From the NCBI GenBank assembly GCA_937895465.1, contig CALAYY010000180.1:1-13689 (forward strand): 13,689 nt of DNA, read 5' to 3'. Position 1 is the first letter of the stretch. Each line of letters opens with the position of its first letter. This DNA is from an uncultured Clostridia bacterium. GTDB lineage: Bacteria > Bacillota > Clostridia > Christensenellales > DUVY01. Position numbers and translations under genes: made by a program. Shown one piece after another: positions 1-5,781 of this stretch. The notes below the pieces were generated by a model that had not been told where the DNA came from, searched no databases, and worked only from the letters and a program-made list of their open reading frames with translations.

Positions 1-227
1 CCCGAAACGAGCTTGATAAACTAATAGACCGTAACGACATGAAAAGGGTCGTTGTAGATTTGTCAGAACTTACTTTTATGGACAGCACAGGAGTAGGAAT
101 AATGATAGGGCGTTTTAAGAAACTCAAATCTAAAAGCATCCCTATTTTTATAGCCAATCCCAGCAAAACAGTAGATAAAATATTTTCTATGACCGGGCTT
201 TATGAAATTATGCCCAAGATAGGCTGA
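1..227 (+). CDS. spoIIAA: Anti-sigma-F factor antagonist SpoIIAA (5' partial)
   Basis: The frame is open from base 3 with no stop before the left edge, so this is the 3' part of a gene that starts outside the window; the ATG at 39 is internal. The 74 visible codons cover the second half of a STAS domain. The signature FMDSTGVG is present, and its Ser (codon 84-86) aligns with the phosphorylated Ser58 of Bacillus subtilis SpoIIAA (there FMDSSGLG). The following stretch (IMIGRFKKLKS, then the FSMTGLYEI block) also matches the family. In the known pathway, unphosphorylated SpoIIAA displaces sigma-F from SpoIIAB in the forespore, and SpoIIAB kinase inactivates SpoIIAA. The gene ends in TGA 14 bases before spoIIAB, consistent with one operon. 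The operon promoter (sigma-H type in Bacillus) is not in the window. Confidence 0.95.
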   Translation, partial: RNELDKLIDRNDMKRVVVDLSELTFMDSTGVGIMIGRFKKLKSKSIPIFIANPSKTVDKIFSMTGLYEIMPKIG

Positions 228-241
228 TAAGGAGCAATGAT

Positions 242-667
242 ATGAAAGTTGAAAACGAAATGACCCTTATAATTCCGGCTCTTTCCAAAAACGAATCTTT
301 TGCACGAAGTACTGTTGCCGCTTTTGCAGTAGAAATGGATCCAAGTTTGGAAGAAATCAATGATATAAAAACCGCAGTGTGTGAAGCGGTAACTAACAGC
401 ATCGTGCATGGCTATCAAAAGCAAGAAGGATTGATAACAATCAGGTCAAAAATAAGCGGAAAGGTTTTACATATAACTGTAGAGGATAGCGGAATTGGCA
501 TAGAAGATATAGAAAAAGCAAGGCAGCCATATTTTACAACAAAGCCTGAAGAAGAGCGTGCTGGTATGGGCTTTACGGTAATGGAAACCTTTATGGATAC
601 TTTGGAAGTGCTGCCTAATGAAAAGGGCGGTCTCAAAGTTATAATGACCAAAACTATAAAAGGTTAA
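242..667 (+). CDS. spoIIAB: Anti-sigma-F factor and serine kinase SpoIIAB
   Basis: A 141-residue GHKL-fold ATPase, close to the usual ~146 residues. It binds and holds sigma-F inactive in the predivisional cell and mother cell, and phosphorylates SpoIIAA. Visible motifs are the N box around E48 and N52 (CEAVTNSIVHGY), the G1 box D82-SGIG-86, and the lid/G2 segment R106-AGMGF-111. All catalytic and ATP-Mg contact positions expected of the family are present. The start is ATG 242, preceded by AAGGAG at 229-234 with 7 bases of spacing; the nearby ATG at 237 hits a stop after two codons. It lies 14 bases after spoIIAA and 37-43 bases before sigF, as in the classical spoIIA operon. Confidence 0.97.
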   Translation: MKVENEMTLIIPALSKNESFARSTVAAFAVEMDPSLEEINDIKTAVCEAVTNSIVHGYQKQEGLITIRSKISGKVLHITVEDSGIGIEDIEKARQPYFTTKPEEERAGMGFTVMETFMDTLEVLPNEKGGLKVIMTKTIKG

Positions 668-698
668 ATATTTTGTTCAATGTTTACAAAAAAATATT

Positions 699-702
699 GG
701 AG
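699..702 (+). promoter_or_regulatory. Ribosome binding site that favours a GTG start for sigF
   Basis: GGAG at 699-702 is the only Shine-Dalgarno-like sequence before sigF. It leaves just 2 bases to the ATG at 705 but 8 bases to the in-frame GTG at 711. Normal spacing is about 5-9 bases, so GTG 711 is the better start. This is an inference from spacing only. Confidence 0.6.
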
Positions 703-710
703 ATATGCCG

Positions 711-1445
711 GTGCTAGAACACAATGAGACAATTGAATTAATCGCTAAGGCTCAAAAAGGGGATGAAGAAGCTAAGACCAAGCTATTGGTTCACAATTCA
801 CCGCTTATTAAGAGTATAATTAGGCGTTACATGAATAAAGGTGTTGATTATGACGATTTGTACCAATTAGGCTCAATGGGTTTTTTAAAAGCTATTAAAA
901 ATTTCGATGCTTCATACAATGTAAAATTTTCTACTTATGCCGTACCAATGATAGCAGGAGAAGTCAAAAGATTTTTGAGGGATGACGGTTATATAAAAGT
1001 TTCAAGAACATTAAAACTTCTTTCTTCCAAAATAAATCAATTTATTGATAATTACAAAAAAAACAATGCCAGTGACCCTACCATAGACCAGCTTTCAAAA
1101 GAGTTTAATATTGAACCTCAAGAAATAGTATTTGCTATGGATTCGGCAAAAGTACCGATTTCTTTATATGAAAAAAATGATGATTCGGACTCATCACCTA
1201 GTCTTATAGATAAGATATCGGGGGAAAAGGATAATTCTGAAGATGTTTTAGATAAGTTGATTTTATCAGATGTGATTAATGATTTGAATGAGCGTGAGAA
1301 AAAAATTATTATGCTAAGATATTATCGTGATAAAACCCAAAGTGAAATAGCAGCTCAATTAGGTGTAAGTCAAGTTCAAGTGTCAAGACTTGAAAGCAAG
1401 ATCATACAAAAGATAAAAACAAGATTTTTATCTGAAGAACGTTAA
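711..1445 (+). CDS. sigF: RNA polymerase sporulation sigma factor SigF (SpoIIAC)
   Basis: This is the forespore-specific sigma-70 family factor, 244 residues from GTG 711 (246 from ATG 705), against ~255 in Bacillus. Region 2 lies at about residues 30-93, with the core-binding segment DDLYQLGSMGFLKAIKNFD followed by KFSTYAVPMIAGEVKRFLRDDG, which contains the -10 recognition helix. A sigma-70 region 3 follows at about 100-160. Region 4 lies at about 190-240, with the helix-turn-helix QSEIAAQLGVSQVQVSRLE. The match to B. subtilis SigF is close in regions 2.2-2.4 and 4.2, and the preceding SpoIIAA/AB pair fixes the identity as SigF rather than SigG. I chose GTG 711 because GGAG (699-702) is too close to ATG 705. 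No hairpin terminator follows; the next terminator downstream is the one in the serS T-box leader. Confidence 0.95.
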   Translation: MLEHNETIELIAKAQKGDEEAKTKLLVHNSPLIKSIIRRYMNKGVDYDDLYQLGSMGFLKAIKNFDASYNVKFSTYAVPMIAGEVKRFLRDDGYIKVSRTLKLLSSKINQFIDNYKKNNASDPTIDQLSKEFNIEPQEIVFAMDSAKVPISLYEKNDDSDSSPSLIDKISGEKDNSEDVLDKLILSDVINDLNEREKKIIMLRYYRDKTQSEIAAQLGVSQVQVSRLESKIIQKIKTRFLSEER

Positions 1446-1452
1446 TTTTTGC

Positions 1453-1481
1453 TTGTAAACTGTTATAAAAATGTATATAAT
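1453..1481 (+). promoter_or_regulatory. Sigma-A-type promoter of serS
   Basis: TTGTAA (1453-1458, 4/6 to TTGACA) and TATAAT (1476-1481, perfect) are separated by 17 bases. The predicted transcript starts near 1488, just before stem I of the T-box. The promoter begins 8 bases after the sigF stop codon. Confidence 0.7.
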
Positions 1482-1487
1482 AAAACT

Positions 1488-1714
1488 AGAAAAGCTATGA
1501 AGAAGCTGTGATTAAAAATCTTCTTACAGAGAGTTGATGGACGGTGAAAATCAACAAGAAGTTTTAATCTTATCCACTTTGGAGCTGTAAGGTGTAATGC
1601 CTTAAGGTTAATGCCCTATATAGCATATTAAAAGATGGCCGCAATAAATGCGGCAACTTGGGTGGCAACGCGGAGTCCTTTCGTCCCATTATTATTGGAG
1701 CGGAAGGTTTTTTT
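1488..1714 (+). promoter_or_regulatory. T-box leader riboswitch, serine specific
   Basis: This leader senses uncharged tRNA and lets transcription into serS proceed when serine charging is low. The base of stem I pairs 1493-1502 with 1577-1586 (AGCU/AGCU, then GAAG/CUUU). The specifier UCC (1573-1575) lies directly inside it and is followed by the usual A; it would read the GGA anticodon of tRNA-Ser. The apical part has the AGAG bulge and a GGTGAAA loop closed by GTTGAT/ATCAAC. A GCCGCA/TGCGGC stem precedes the T-box sequence at 1655-1673, a GGGTGGCAACGCGG-type motif. The acceptor-binding bulge UGGC (1663-1666) has C where it would pair with the G73 discriminator of tRNA-Ser, an independent agreement with serine. 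The terminator at 1677-1714 competes with the antiterminator. Confidence 0.93.
1677..1714 (+). terminator. T-box attenuator terminator of serS
   Basis: CCTTTCGTCC (1677-1686) pairs with GGAGCGGAAGG (1697-1707) in about 10 pairs with one bulged A, followed by seven T (1708-1714). The 5' arm starts only three bases after the T-box GCGG, as needed for mutually exclusive terminator and antiterminator folds. Confidence 0.92.
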
Positions 1715-1751
1715 ATATCTAAAATAAACATATTTAATTGAGGAGAACAAA

Positions 1752-3032
1752 ATGATTGATATTAAGTTGTTACGGAATAATCCTGAAATAGTAAGAGAAA
1801 ACATTAAAAAGAAGTTTCAGGAGCATAAGCTGCCTTTAGTTGATGAGGTAATAAGTCTTGACCAAAATTTTAGAGATGTAAAAGTCAAATGTGATATGTT
1901 AAGAAGCCGCCGAAATACTATAAGTAAAGAAATAGGGGCTTTAATGGCTAAGGGAAAAAAAGAAGAAGCGGTTGAAGCAAAAAAACAGGTTGAAGCTATG
2001 GCAAATGAACTTGCAGAGCTTGAAATTCAAGAGGATGTTCTTGCCAAAAAAATAAATGAAATTATGTTGGTAATACCTAATATAATTGATGATTCTGTTC
2101 CTATTGGAAAAGATGACAGCCAAAATGTAGAAGTTGAGAAAATTGGCGAGCCTTTTGTGCCTGAATTTGAAATTCCGTATCATGTTGATATTATGGAAAA
2201 ATTAAACGGAATTGATATTGACAGCGCAAGAAAAACCAGCGGCAACGGTTTTTATTATCTCAAAGGAGATATTGCAAGATTGCATTCAGCTATTTTATCC
2301 TATGCAAGAGATTTTATGATTGAAAGGGGTTTTACCTATTATATACCGCCTTTTATGATTCGTTCTAATGTAGTGACAGGGGTAATGAGTTTTTCAGAAA
2401 TGGAAAATATGATGTATAAAATTGAAGGTGAGGATTTGTATCTAATAGGTACAAGCGAACATTCAATGATAGGAAAGTTTATAGATACCATTTTAACCGA
2501 AGACCAATTACCTCAAAACCTTACCAGTTATTCACCTTGTTTTAGAAAAGAAGTTGGAGCGCATGGAATAGAAGAACGGGGAGTATATCGAATCCATCAA
2601 TTTGAAAAGCAAGAAATGGTAGTTATTTGTAAGCCTGAAGAAAGTATGCAGTGGTTCAAAGTTCTCTATCAGAACACAGTTGACTTTTTTAGGTCTATGG
2701 ATATACCGGTAAGAGTATTAGAGTGCTGTTCGGGGGATTTGGCAGACTTAAAGGTTAAGAGCGTTGATGTTGAGGCATGGTCTCCCCGTCAAAAGAAATA
2801 TTTTGAAGTCGGAAGCTGTTCTAATTTGGGAGACGCTCAGGCAAGACGTTTGGGTATTCGCATCAAGAATAAAGAACTAGGCAATTATTATGCCCATACT
2901 CTTAATAATACCGTAGTAGCACCCCCCAGAATGCTTATTGCGTTTTTGGAAAACAATATCAATGCTGATGGAACAATTAATATACCGCAGCCTCTCAGGA
3001 TGTATATGGGCGGTAAATCAAAGATTGAATGA
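1752..3032 (+). CDS. serS: Serine--tRNA ligase
   Basis: A class II aminoacyl-tRNA synthetase of 426 residues, the normal family length. It charges tRNA-Ser (and tRNA-Sec where present) in the cytoplasm. Residues 1-110 form the N-terminal coiled-coil arm that binds the long variable arm of tRNA-Ser (MIDIKLLRNNPEIV start, then charged helices). Class II motif 2 is CFRKE (R265) with GVYRIHQFEKQEM after it. Motif 3 ends in HTLNNTVVAPPR (R393) MLIAFLEN. Common bacterial SerRS instead has TAEV and HTLNGSGLAVGR; here the equivalent stretches are GTSEHSM and TLNNTVVAPPR, and CSGDLADLKVKSVDVEAW recalls the CTGDLG..AAKKYDIEAW pattern of archaeal SerRS. From memory this variant is widespread in gut Clostridia, so it is a lineage-specific form rather than a degenerate one. 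The start is ATG 1752, with AGGAG at 1741-1745. Expression is controlled by the serine T-box upstream. Confidence 0.97.
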   Translation: MIDIKLLRNNPEIVRENIKKKFQEHKLPLVDEVISLDQNFRDVKVKCDMLRSRRNTISKEIGALMAKGKKEEAVEAKKQVEAMANELAELEIQEDVLAKKINEIMLVIPNIIDDSVPIGKDDSQNVEVEKIGEPFVPEFEIPYHVDIMEKLNGIDIDSARKTSGNGFYYLKGDIARLHSAILSYARDFMIERGFTYYIPPFMIRSNVVTGVMSFSEMENMMYKIEGEDLYLIGTSEHSMIGKFIDTILTEDQLPQNLTSYSPCFRKEVGAHGIEERGVYRIHQFEKQEMVVICKPEESMQWFKVLYQNTVDFFRSMDIPVRVLECCSGDLADLKVKSVDVEAWSPRQKKYFEVGSCSNLGDAQARRLGIRIKNKELGNYYAHTLNNTVVAPPRMLIAFLENNINADGTINIPQPLRMYMGGKSKIE

Positions 3033-3039
3033 ATACACA

Positions 3040-3069
3040 AAAGAACGGCTTATAAATAAGCCGTTCTTT
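3040..3069. terminator. Bidirectional hairpin terminator between serS and the minus-strand gene
   Basis: A perfect 13-bp stem (3040-3052 with 3057-3069) carries a GAACGGCTTA core and a TAAA loop. The A run on the left and T run on the right give a U-tract on either strand. It starts 7 bases after the serS stop and ends 7 bases before the 3' end of the convergent gene, so it can end both transcripts. Confidence 0.92.
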
Positions 3070-3076
3070 AATATAG

Positions 3077-3511
3077 TCAATTAAAATACATATTAAAAAT
3101 ATCTGTATCAATTATGGGCATTATAGGCCGGGGTTTTTTCTTGTTGGGGTTTTGATTTTTATAATTTGGTTGGGCTAACTGATGTATTTTATAATCTTCA
3201 TCATTTTGTAGATTGTTTAATTCGGTTTTATAGATATCATTATCCTGTTCGTAGTATGCATTATTTTGTATTGGCTCTTGTGGGGCAAAAGTCATATTAT
3301 CATCAGAAATTATTAATTTTCCCTGTTTTATGTTTTTTACTACATTTTTGTTCTCATCTGAAATTGAATACTCAATATAAGTAATATTGATTTTTGAAGG
3401 CAAATTTTCTTCAGGCTCAATTCCGTCAGCAAAAACATTTTTATGATAACAGATGTAATTTGCTCCTAAAATAAAACCAAATGATAATAAAATAATTAAT
3501 AGTCTTTTCAT
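3077..3511 (-). CDS. Secreted small protein of unknown function
   Basis: I do not recognise this 144-residue protein. The N-terminus is a clear signal peptide: MKR, a hydrophobic core LLIILLSFGFILGA, then a likely signal peptidase I site after NVFA (about residue 28-29). The only Cys (residue 21) lies inside the signal and does not form a lipobox. The mature part (~115 residues) is polar, rich in Asn, Asp, Glu and Lys, has no Cys, and looks partly disordered from about 75 to 130 (NNAYY, NPNKKKPRP). A short beta-like segment (INITYIEYSIS, then GKLIIS) precedes it. The start at 3511 is supported by a good GGAGG (complement of 3520-3524) 8 bases upstream. It is the only minus-strand gene here, convergent with serS and divergent from spoVA. 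Lying between sporulation operons, it might be a spore-envelope or forespore-intermembrane protein, but nothing in the sequence proves that. Confidence 0.8.
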   Translation of the reverse strand: MKRLLIILLSFGFILGANYICYHKNVFADGIEPEENLPSKINITYIEYSISDENKNVVKNIKQGKLIISDDNMTFAPQEPIQNNAYYEQDNDIYKTELNNLQNDEDYKIHQLAQPNYKNQNPNKKKPRPIMPIIDTDIFNMYFN

Positions 3512-3645
3512 TAGTTCTTCCTCCTATAGTTAATTTTTGCAAATTTTGGAAAAATATAATAAAAGTTTAAAAATAATTAATTTTTCTTTTGAGTGCTTTG
3601 TTGTTTATGACAAATAGAAAATAACACCTTAACGCCTAAAAAAGT

Positions 3646-3675
3646 GAATATTAGCATTCTGATTTTGAGATATTA
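3646..3675 (+). promoter_or_regulatory. Candidate sigma-G (forespore) promoter of the spoVA operon
   Basis: GAATA (3646-3650) fits the sigma-G -35 consensus GHATR exactly. After 18 bases, GATATTA (3669-3675) matches the -10 consensus CATNHTA at six of seven positions. The start of transcription would be near 3682, just upstream of AAGGAG at 3691-3696. The spoVA operon is sigma-G controlled in Bacillus. A second, weaker candidate is GTTTA (3603-3607) with CACCTTA (3625-3631) 17 bases on. The region is AT-rich, so chance matches are possible. Confidence 0.45.
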
Positions 3676-3703
3676 ATATAAAAGAATATTAAGGAGTTTT
3701 TGG

Positions 3704-3823
3704 ATGAATGTTTATAAAGATAAACAAAAGTTGTTTTCTAATATTGAAGACAATGAGACTATTATAAAAAATACATTTACAGAGGAAAAAAATCATGCAG
3801 ATGCCAAGCGAAGAAAAGTTTAA
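3704..3823 (+). CDS. Possible small ORF (39 residues) upstream of and overlapping spoVAC
   Basis: ATG 3704 follows a strong AAGGAG (3691-3696) with 7 bases of spacing. The ORF runs 39 codons to TAA 3821-3823, overlapping the first 29 bases of spoVAC in another frame. The product is hydrophilic and Lys/Asn/Glu-rich, with no signal, membrane segment or Cys; I do not recognise it. The ribosome binding site is better than the one in front of spoVAC (AGAGG at 3781-3785, 9 bases of spacing). The ORF may therefore be a real small forespore protein or a leader peptide that feeds ribosomes into spoVAC by coupling. It could also be chance in a 90-base AT-rich leader. Confidence 0.45.
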   Translation: MNVYKDKQKLFSNIEDNETIIKNTFTEEKNHADAKRRKV

Positions 3824-4277
3824 AGGACAGCATAAGCAGCGAAATGATAAATATTCACAATATGTTGAACTTGTCTCGCCAAAACAGACCTCATGGAAGT
3901 CCTTATTTAATGCGTTTTGGATAGGCGGTTTGATTTGTGTGCTTGGGCAGGTGCTTTTTGATTTATCCAAACTAATATTCAAAGTATCTGAAGATAAAGC
4001 ATCAAGTATTGCGCTTGTCGTTCTTATGTTTTTAACTGCACTTTTAACCGGAATAGGTATCTTTGATAAGATAGCATACTATGGGGGAGGCGGTTCATTT
4101 TTACCTATTACGGGTTTTGCCAATGCTATTTCAAGTGCGGCTATCGAATTTAAAGCTGAAGGACTTATCTTTGGATTAAGCAGCAAATTTTACACGATAG
4201 CCGGACCTGTTATAGTTAACGGAATAGTTTCTTCCTTCGTCGTTGGATTAATCTATTATATTATTGGGCTGTTTTAG
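3795..4277 (+). CDS. spoVAC: Stage V sporulation protein AC (SpoVAC)
   Basis: An integral membrane protein of 160 residues (Bacillus ~150) that forms part of the SpoVA channel. The channel moves Ca-dipicolinic acid into the forespore and releases it at germination; SpoVAC of B. subtilis behaves as a mechanosensitive channel. A cytosolic polar N-terminus (1-36, KFKGQHKQRNDKYSQYVELV) is followed by hydrophobic segments at about 38-62 (NAFWIGGLICVLGQVLF), 70-92 and 132-158. Between them is the conserved loop GGGGSFLPITGFANAISSAAIEFKAEG. I chose ATG 3795 because AGAGG (3781-3785) lies 9 bases away; the in-frame ATG at 3801 is 15 bases from it. It is the first recognised gene of a C-D-E operon with 8- and 1-base gaps. 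The start overlaps a possible 39-codon ORF. Confidence 0.96.
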   Translation: MQMPSEEKFKGQHKQRNDKYSQYVELVSPKQTSWKSLFNAFWIGGLICVLGQVLFDLSKLIFKVSEDKASSIALVVLMFLTALLTGIGIFDKIAYYGGGGSFLPITGFANAISSAAIEFKAEGLIFGLSSKFYTIAGPVIVNGIVSSFVVGLIYYIIGLF

Positions 4278-4285
4278 GTGAGAAA

Positions 4286-5371
4286 ATGAGACTTTTTGAT
4301 TTTGGAATTGAACTAGATATTAATCTTACAAAAGGCAATAAGACATTAAAACGTACTAAAGCCAAAAACACCAAACAAATCGGAGAACAGACGGTTATTT
4401 TTCCTAATGAGCCTAAGATATTTAGCAGTCATTCTATTGTCTCTCAAAAAGAAAAAGACGGTCCGTTTGCAGGATATTTTAAAGATGTTTTAAAAGATAC
4501 AAAGTATCAAGAAAAGACATTTGAAAAAGCCGAGACCAAGATGTTTGTCTATGCATTACATAACGCAATTGAAAATGCAGGCATAACAAGTAAGGATATT
4601 GATGTATTGTTTTCAGGGGATTTGCTTGCTCAGATTATTTCATCAAGCTATTGTGCTAGACTGTTTGATATTCCTTATATGGGTATCTACGGTGCATGCT
4701 CAACTATGGCAGAAGGTTTGATTTTTTCTGCAATGCTTACCGATGGTGGATTTGCCGAAATTGCAGCATGTGTTACAGGCAGCCATTATGCTACAGCAGA
4801 AAGACAGTATAGAGGACCATTGGAGCTAGGTGCACAAAAGCAGAGATACTCACAGCATACTGTAACAGCTGCTGCTGCTGCAATTGTAGGGTTAGTAAAA
4901 GAAGGAATAAAAATCACTAAAGCAACGATAGGTAAAGTTGAGGATTATGGCATACCTGATCCAGCCAATATGGGTGCGGCAATGGCACCGTCAGCAATGA
5001 GCACATTGATGCAATTTTTTATTGATACTGATACAAAACCAGACGATTATGACCTAATAGCTACAGGCGACTTGGGTAAGTTAGGAAGTGATTTGTTAAG
5101 GCAGCTCATGGATGAAAAAGGCTATCATTTGAGTCAAAATTATATGGATTGCGGAGCTTCAATTTATGGTCATGATCAGCATACCTCAGAAGGCGGAAGC
5201 GGCTGCGGATGCGGTGCAAGCGTGTTAGATGCGTACATTCTTAATAAGATGAATAAGGGTGAATACAAAAAAGTAATTTTTGCAGCAACAGGGGCACTTC
5301 TTAGCACTATAGTAACCCAACAAGGAGAAAGCATGCCTTCTGTAACACATTTGGTTTTATTGGAGAAATAA
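4286..5371 (+). CDS. spoVAD: Stage V sporulation protein AD (SpoVAD), dipicolinic acid-binding
   Basis: A soluble thiolase-fold protein of the SpoVA complex that binds dipicolinic acid at the spore inner membrane. Its 361 residues compare with 338 in B. subtilis. Conserved blocks run in order: QKEKDGP (54-60), DVLFSGDLLAQ, YGACSTMAEGLIFSAMLTDGGFAE, SHYATAERQYR, MGAAMAPSAMSTL, DYDLIATGDLGKLGSDLL, YMDCGASIYGHDQ, GGSGCGCGAS, and FAATGALLST near the end. The C-A-C-S/T-type nucleophile region of thiolases is represented by GACST. The protein has about 28 extra N-terminal residues before the region that aligns with Bacillus; they are Lys/Thr-rich (LKRTKAKNTKQ), and no later start codon fits. The start at ATG 4286 has an AGGTGAG just upstream that overlaps the spoVAC stop, suggesting translational coupling. 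Confidence 0.97.
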   Translation: MRLFDFGIELDINLTKGNKTLKRTKAKNTKQIGEQTVIFPNEPKIFSSHSIVSQKEKDGPFAGYFKDVLKDTKYQEKTFEKAETKMFVYALHNAIENAGITSKDIDVLFSGDLLAQIISSSYCARLFDIPYMGIYGACSTMAEGLIFSAMLTDGGFAEIAACVTGSHYATAERQYRGPLELGAQKQRYSQHTVTAAAAAIVGLVKEGIKITKATIGKVEDYGIPDPANMGAAMAPSAMSTLMQFFIDTDTKPDDYDLIATGDLGKLGSDLLRQLMDEKGYHLSQNYMDCGASIYGHDQHTSEGGSGCGCGASVLDAYILNKMNKGEYKKVIFAATGALLSTIVTQQGESMPSVTHLVLLEK

Positions 5372-5372
5372 T

Positions 5373-5738
5373 ATGGAAACGCTATTTATGTATCTCAAAG
5401 TTTTTGCTATAGGCGGGTTATTGTGTTTGATAGCTGAAATTCTTATAATAAAAACCAAAATATCTTCAGCAAGAATTTTAGTTATTTTTTTGATTGCAGG
5501 CGTAGCATTAGAAGCTGTCGGCGTATTTCAATATATGAAAGAATTTGCTGGTGCGGGTGTCACAGTTCCTATTATAGGATTTGGAAGTTCTTTGGCTAAA
5601 GGTGCAATTGAAGCAGTTAAAACAGATGGATTTTTGGGAATATTTAGCGGTGGAATAATCAGAACATCTATAGGTATAGGTGCCGTAACAGTATTTTCTT
5701 ATATAGTAGCATTGATTTTTAATCCAAAGAGCAAATAA
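5373..5738 (+). CDS. spoVAE: Stage V sporulation protein AE (SpoVAE/SpoVAEb)
   Basis: A 121-residue membrane protein of the DPA channel, a paralogue of SpoVAC. It has hydrophobic segments at about 7-26 (LKVFAIGGLLCLIAEILII), 32-50 and 95-116. The family loop is FAGAGVTVPIIGFGSSLAKGAIEAVKTDG, equivalent to the GGGGSFLPITGFANAISSAAIE loop of SpoVAC upstream. Translation starts at ATG 5373, one base after the spoVAD stop; GGAG at 5362-5365, inside the end of spoVAD, gives 7 bases of spacing. SpoVAA, SpoVAB, SpoVAEa and SpoVAF of the Bacillus operon are absent, which matches the reduced C-D-E set of Clostridia. I see no hairpin terminator after the gene, so read-through into yunB is possible. Confidence 0.95.
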   Translation: METLFMYLKVFAIGGLLCLIAEILIIKTKISSARILVIFLIAGVALEAVGVFQYMKEFAGAGVTVPIIGFGSSLAKGAIEAVKTDGFLGIFSGGIIRTSIGIGAVTVFSYIVALIFNPKSK

Positions 5739-5781
5739 AAATAACACTTACAGGCGGCTTTTATCATATATATTATAGATA

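Noticed and set aside
705..707. ATG 705 as the sigF start
   Set aside because: The Shine-Dalgarno sequence is only 2 bases away; the in-frame GTG at 711 is better spaced. It is kept as an alternative since the difference is two codons.
3166..3384. 72-codon plus-strand ORF antisense to the secreted-protein gene
   Set aside because: It has no ribosome binding site or family resemblance, and it lies wholly inside the minus-strand gene, which has a signal peptide and a strong GGAGG.
3525..3640. Search for a promoter of the minus-strand secreted gene
   Set aside because: The stretch is very AT-rich and contains several weak TATATT/TATTAT-like hexamers on the minus strand, but none has a convincing -35 partner, so none was called.
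3689..3982. 97-codon minus-strand ORF across the start of spoVAC
   Set aside because: It is opposite the well-supported spoVAC start and the candidate promoter region, and is Cys/Phe-rich without recognisable motifs, as expected for an antisense shadow.
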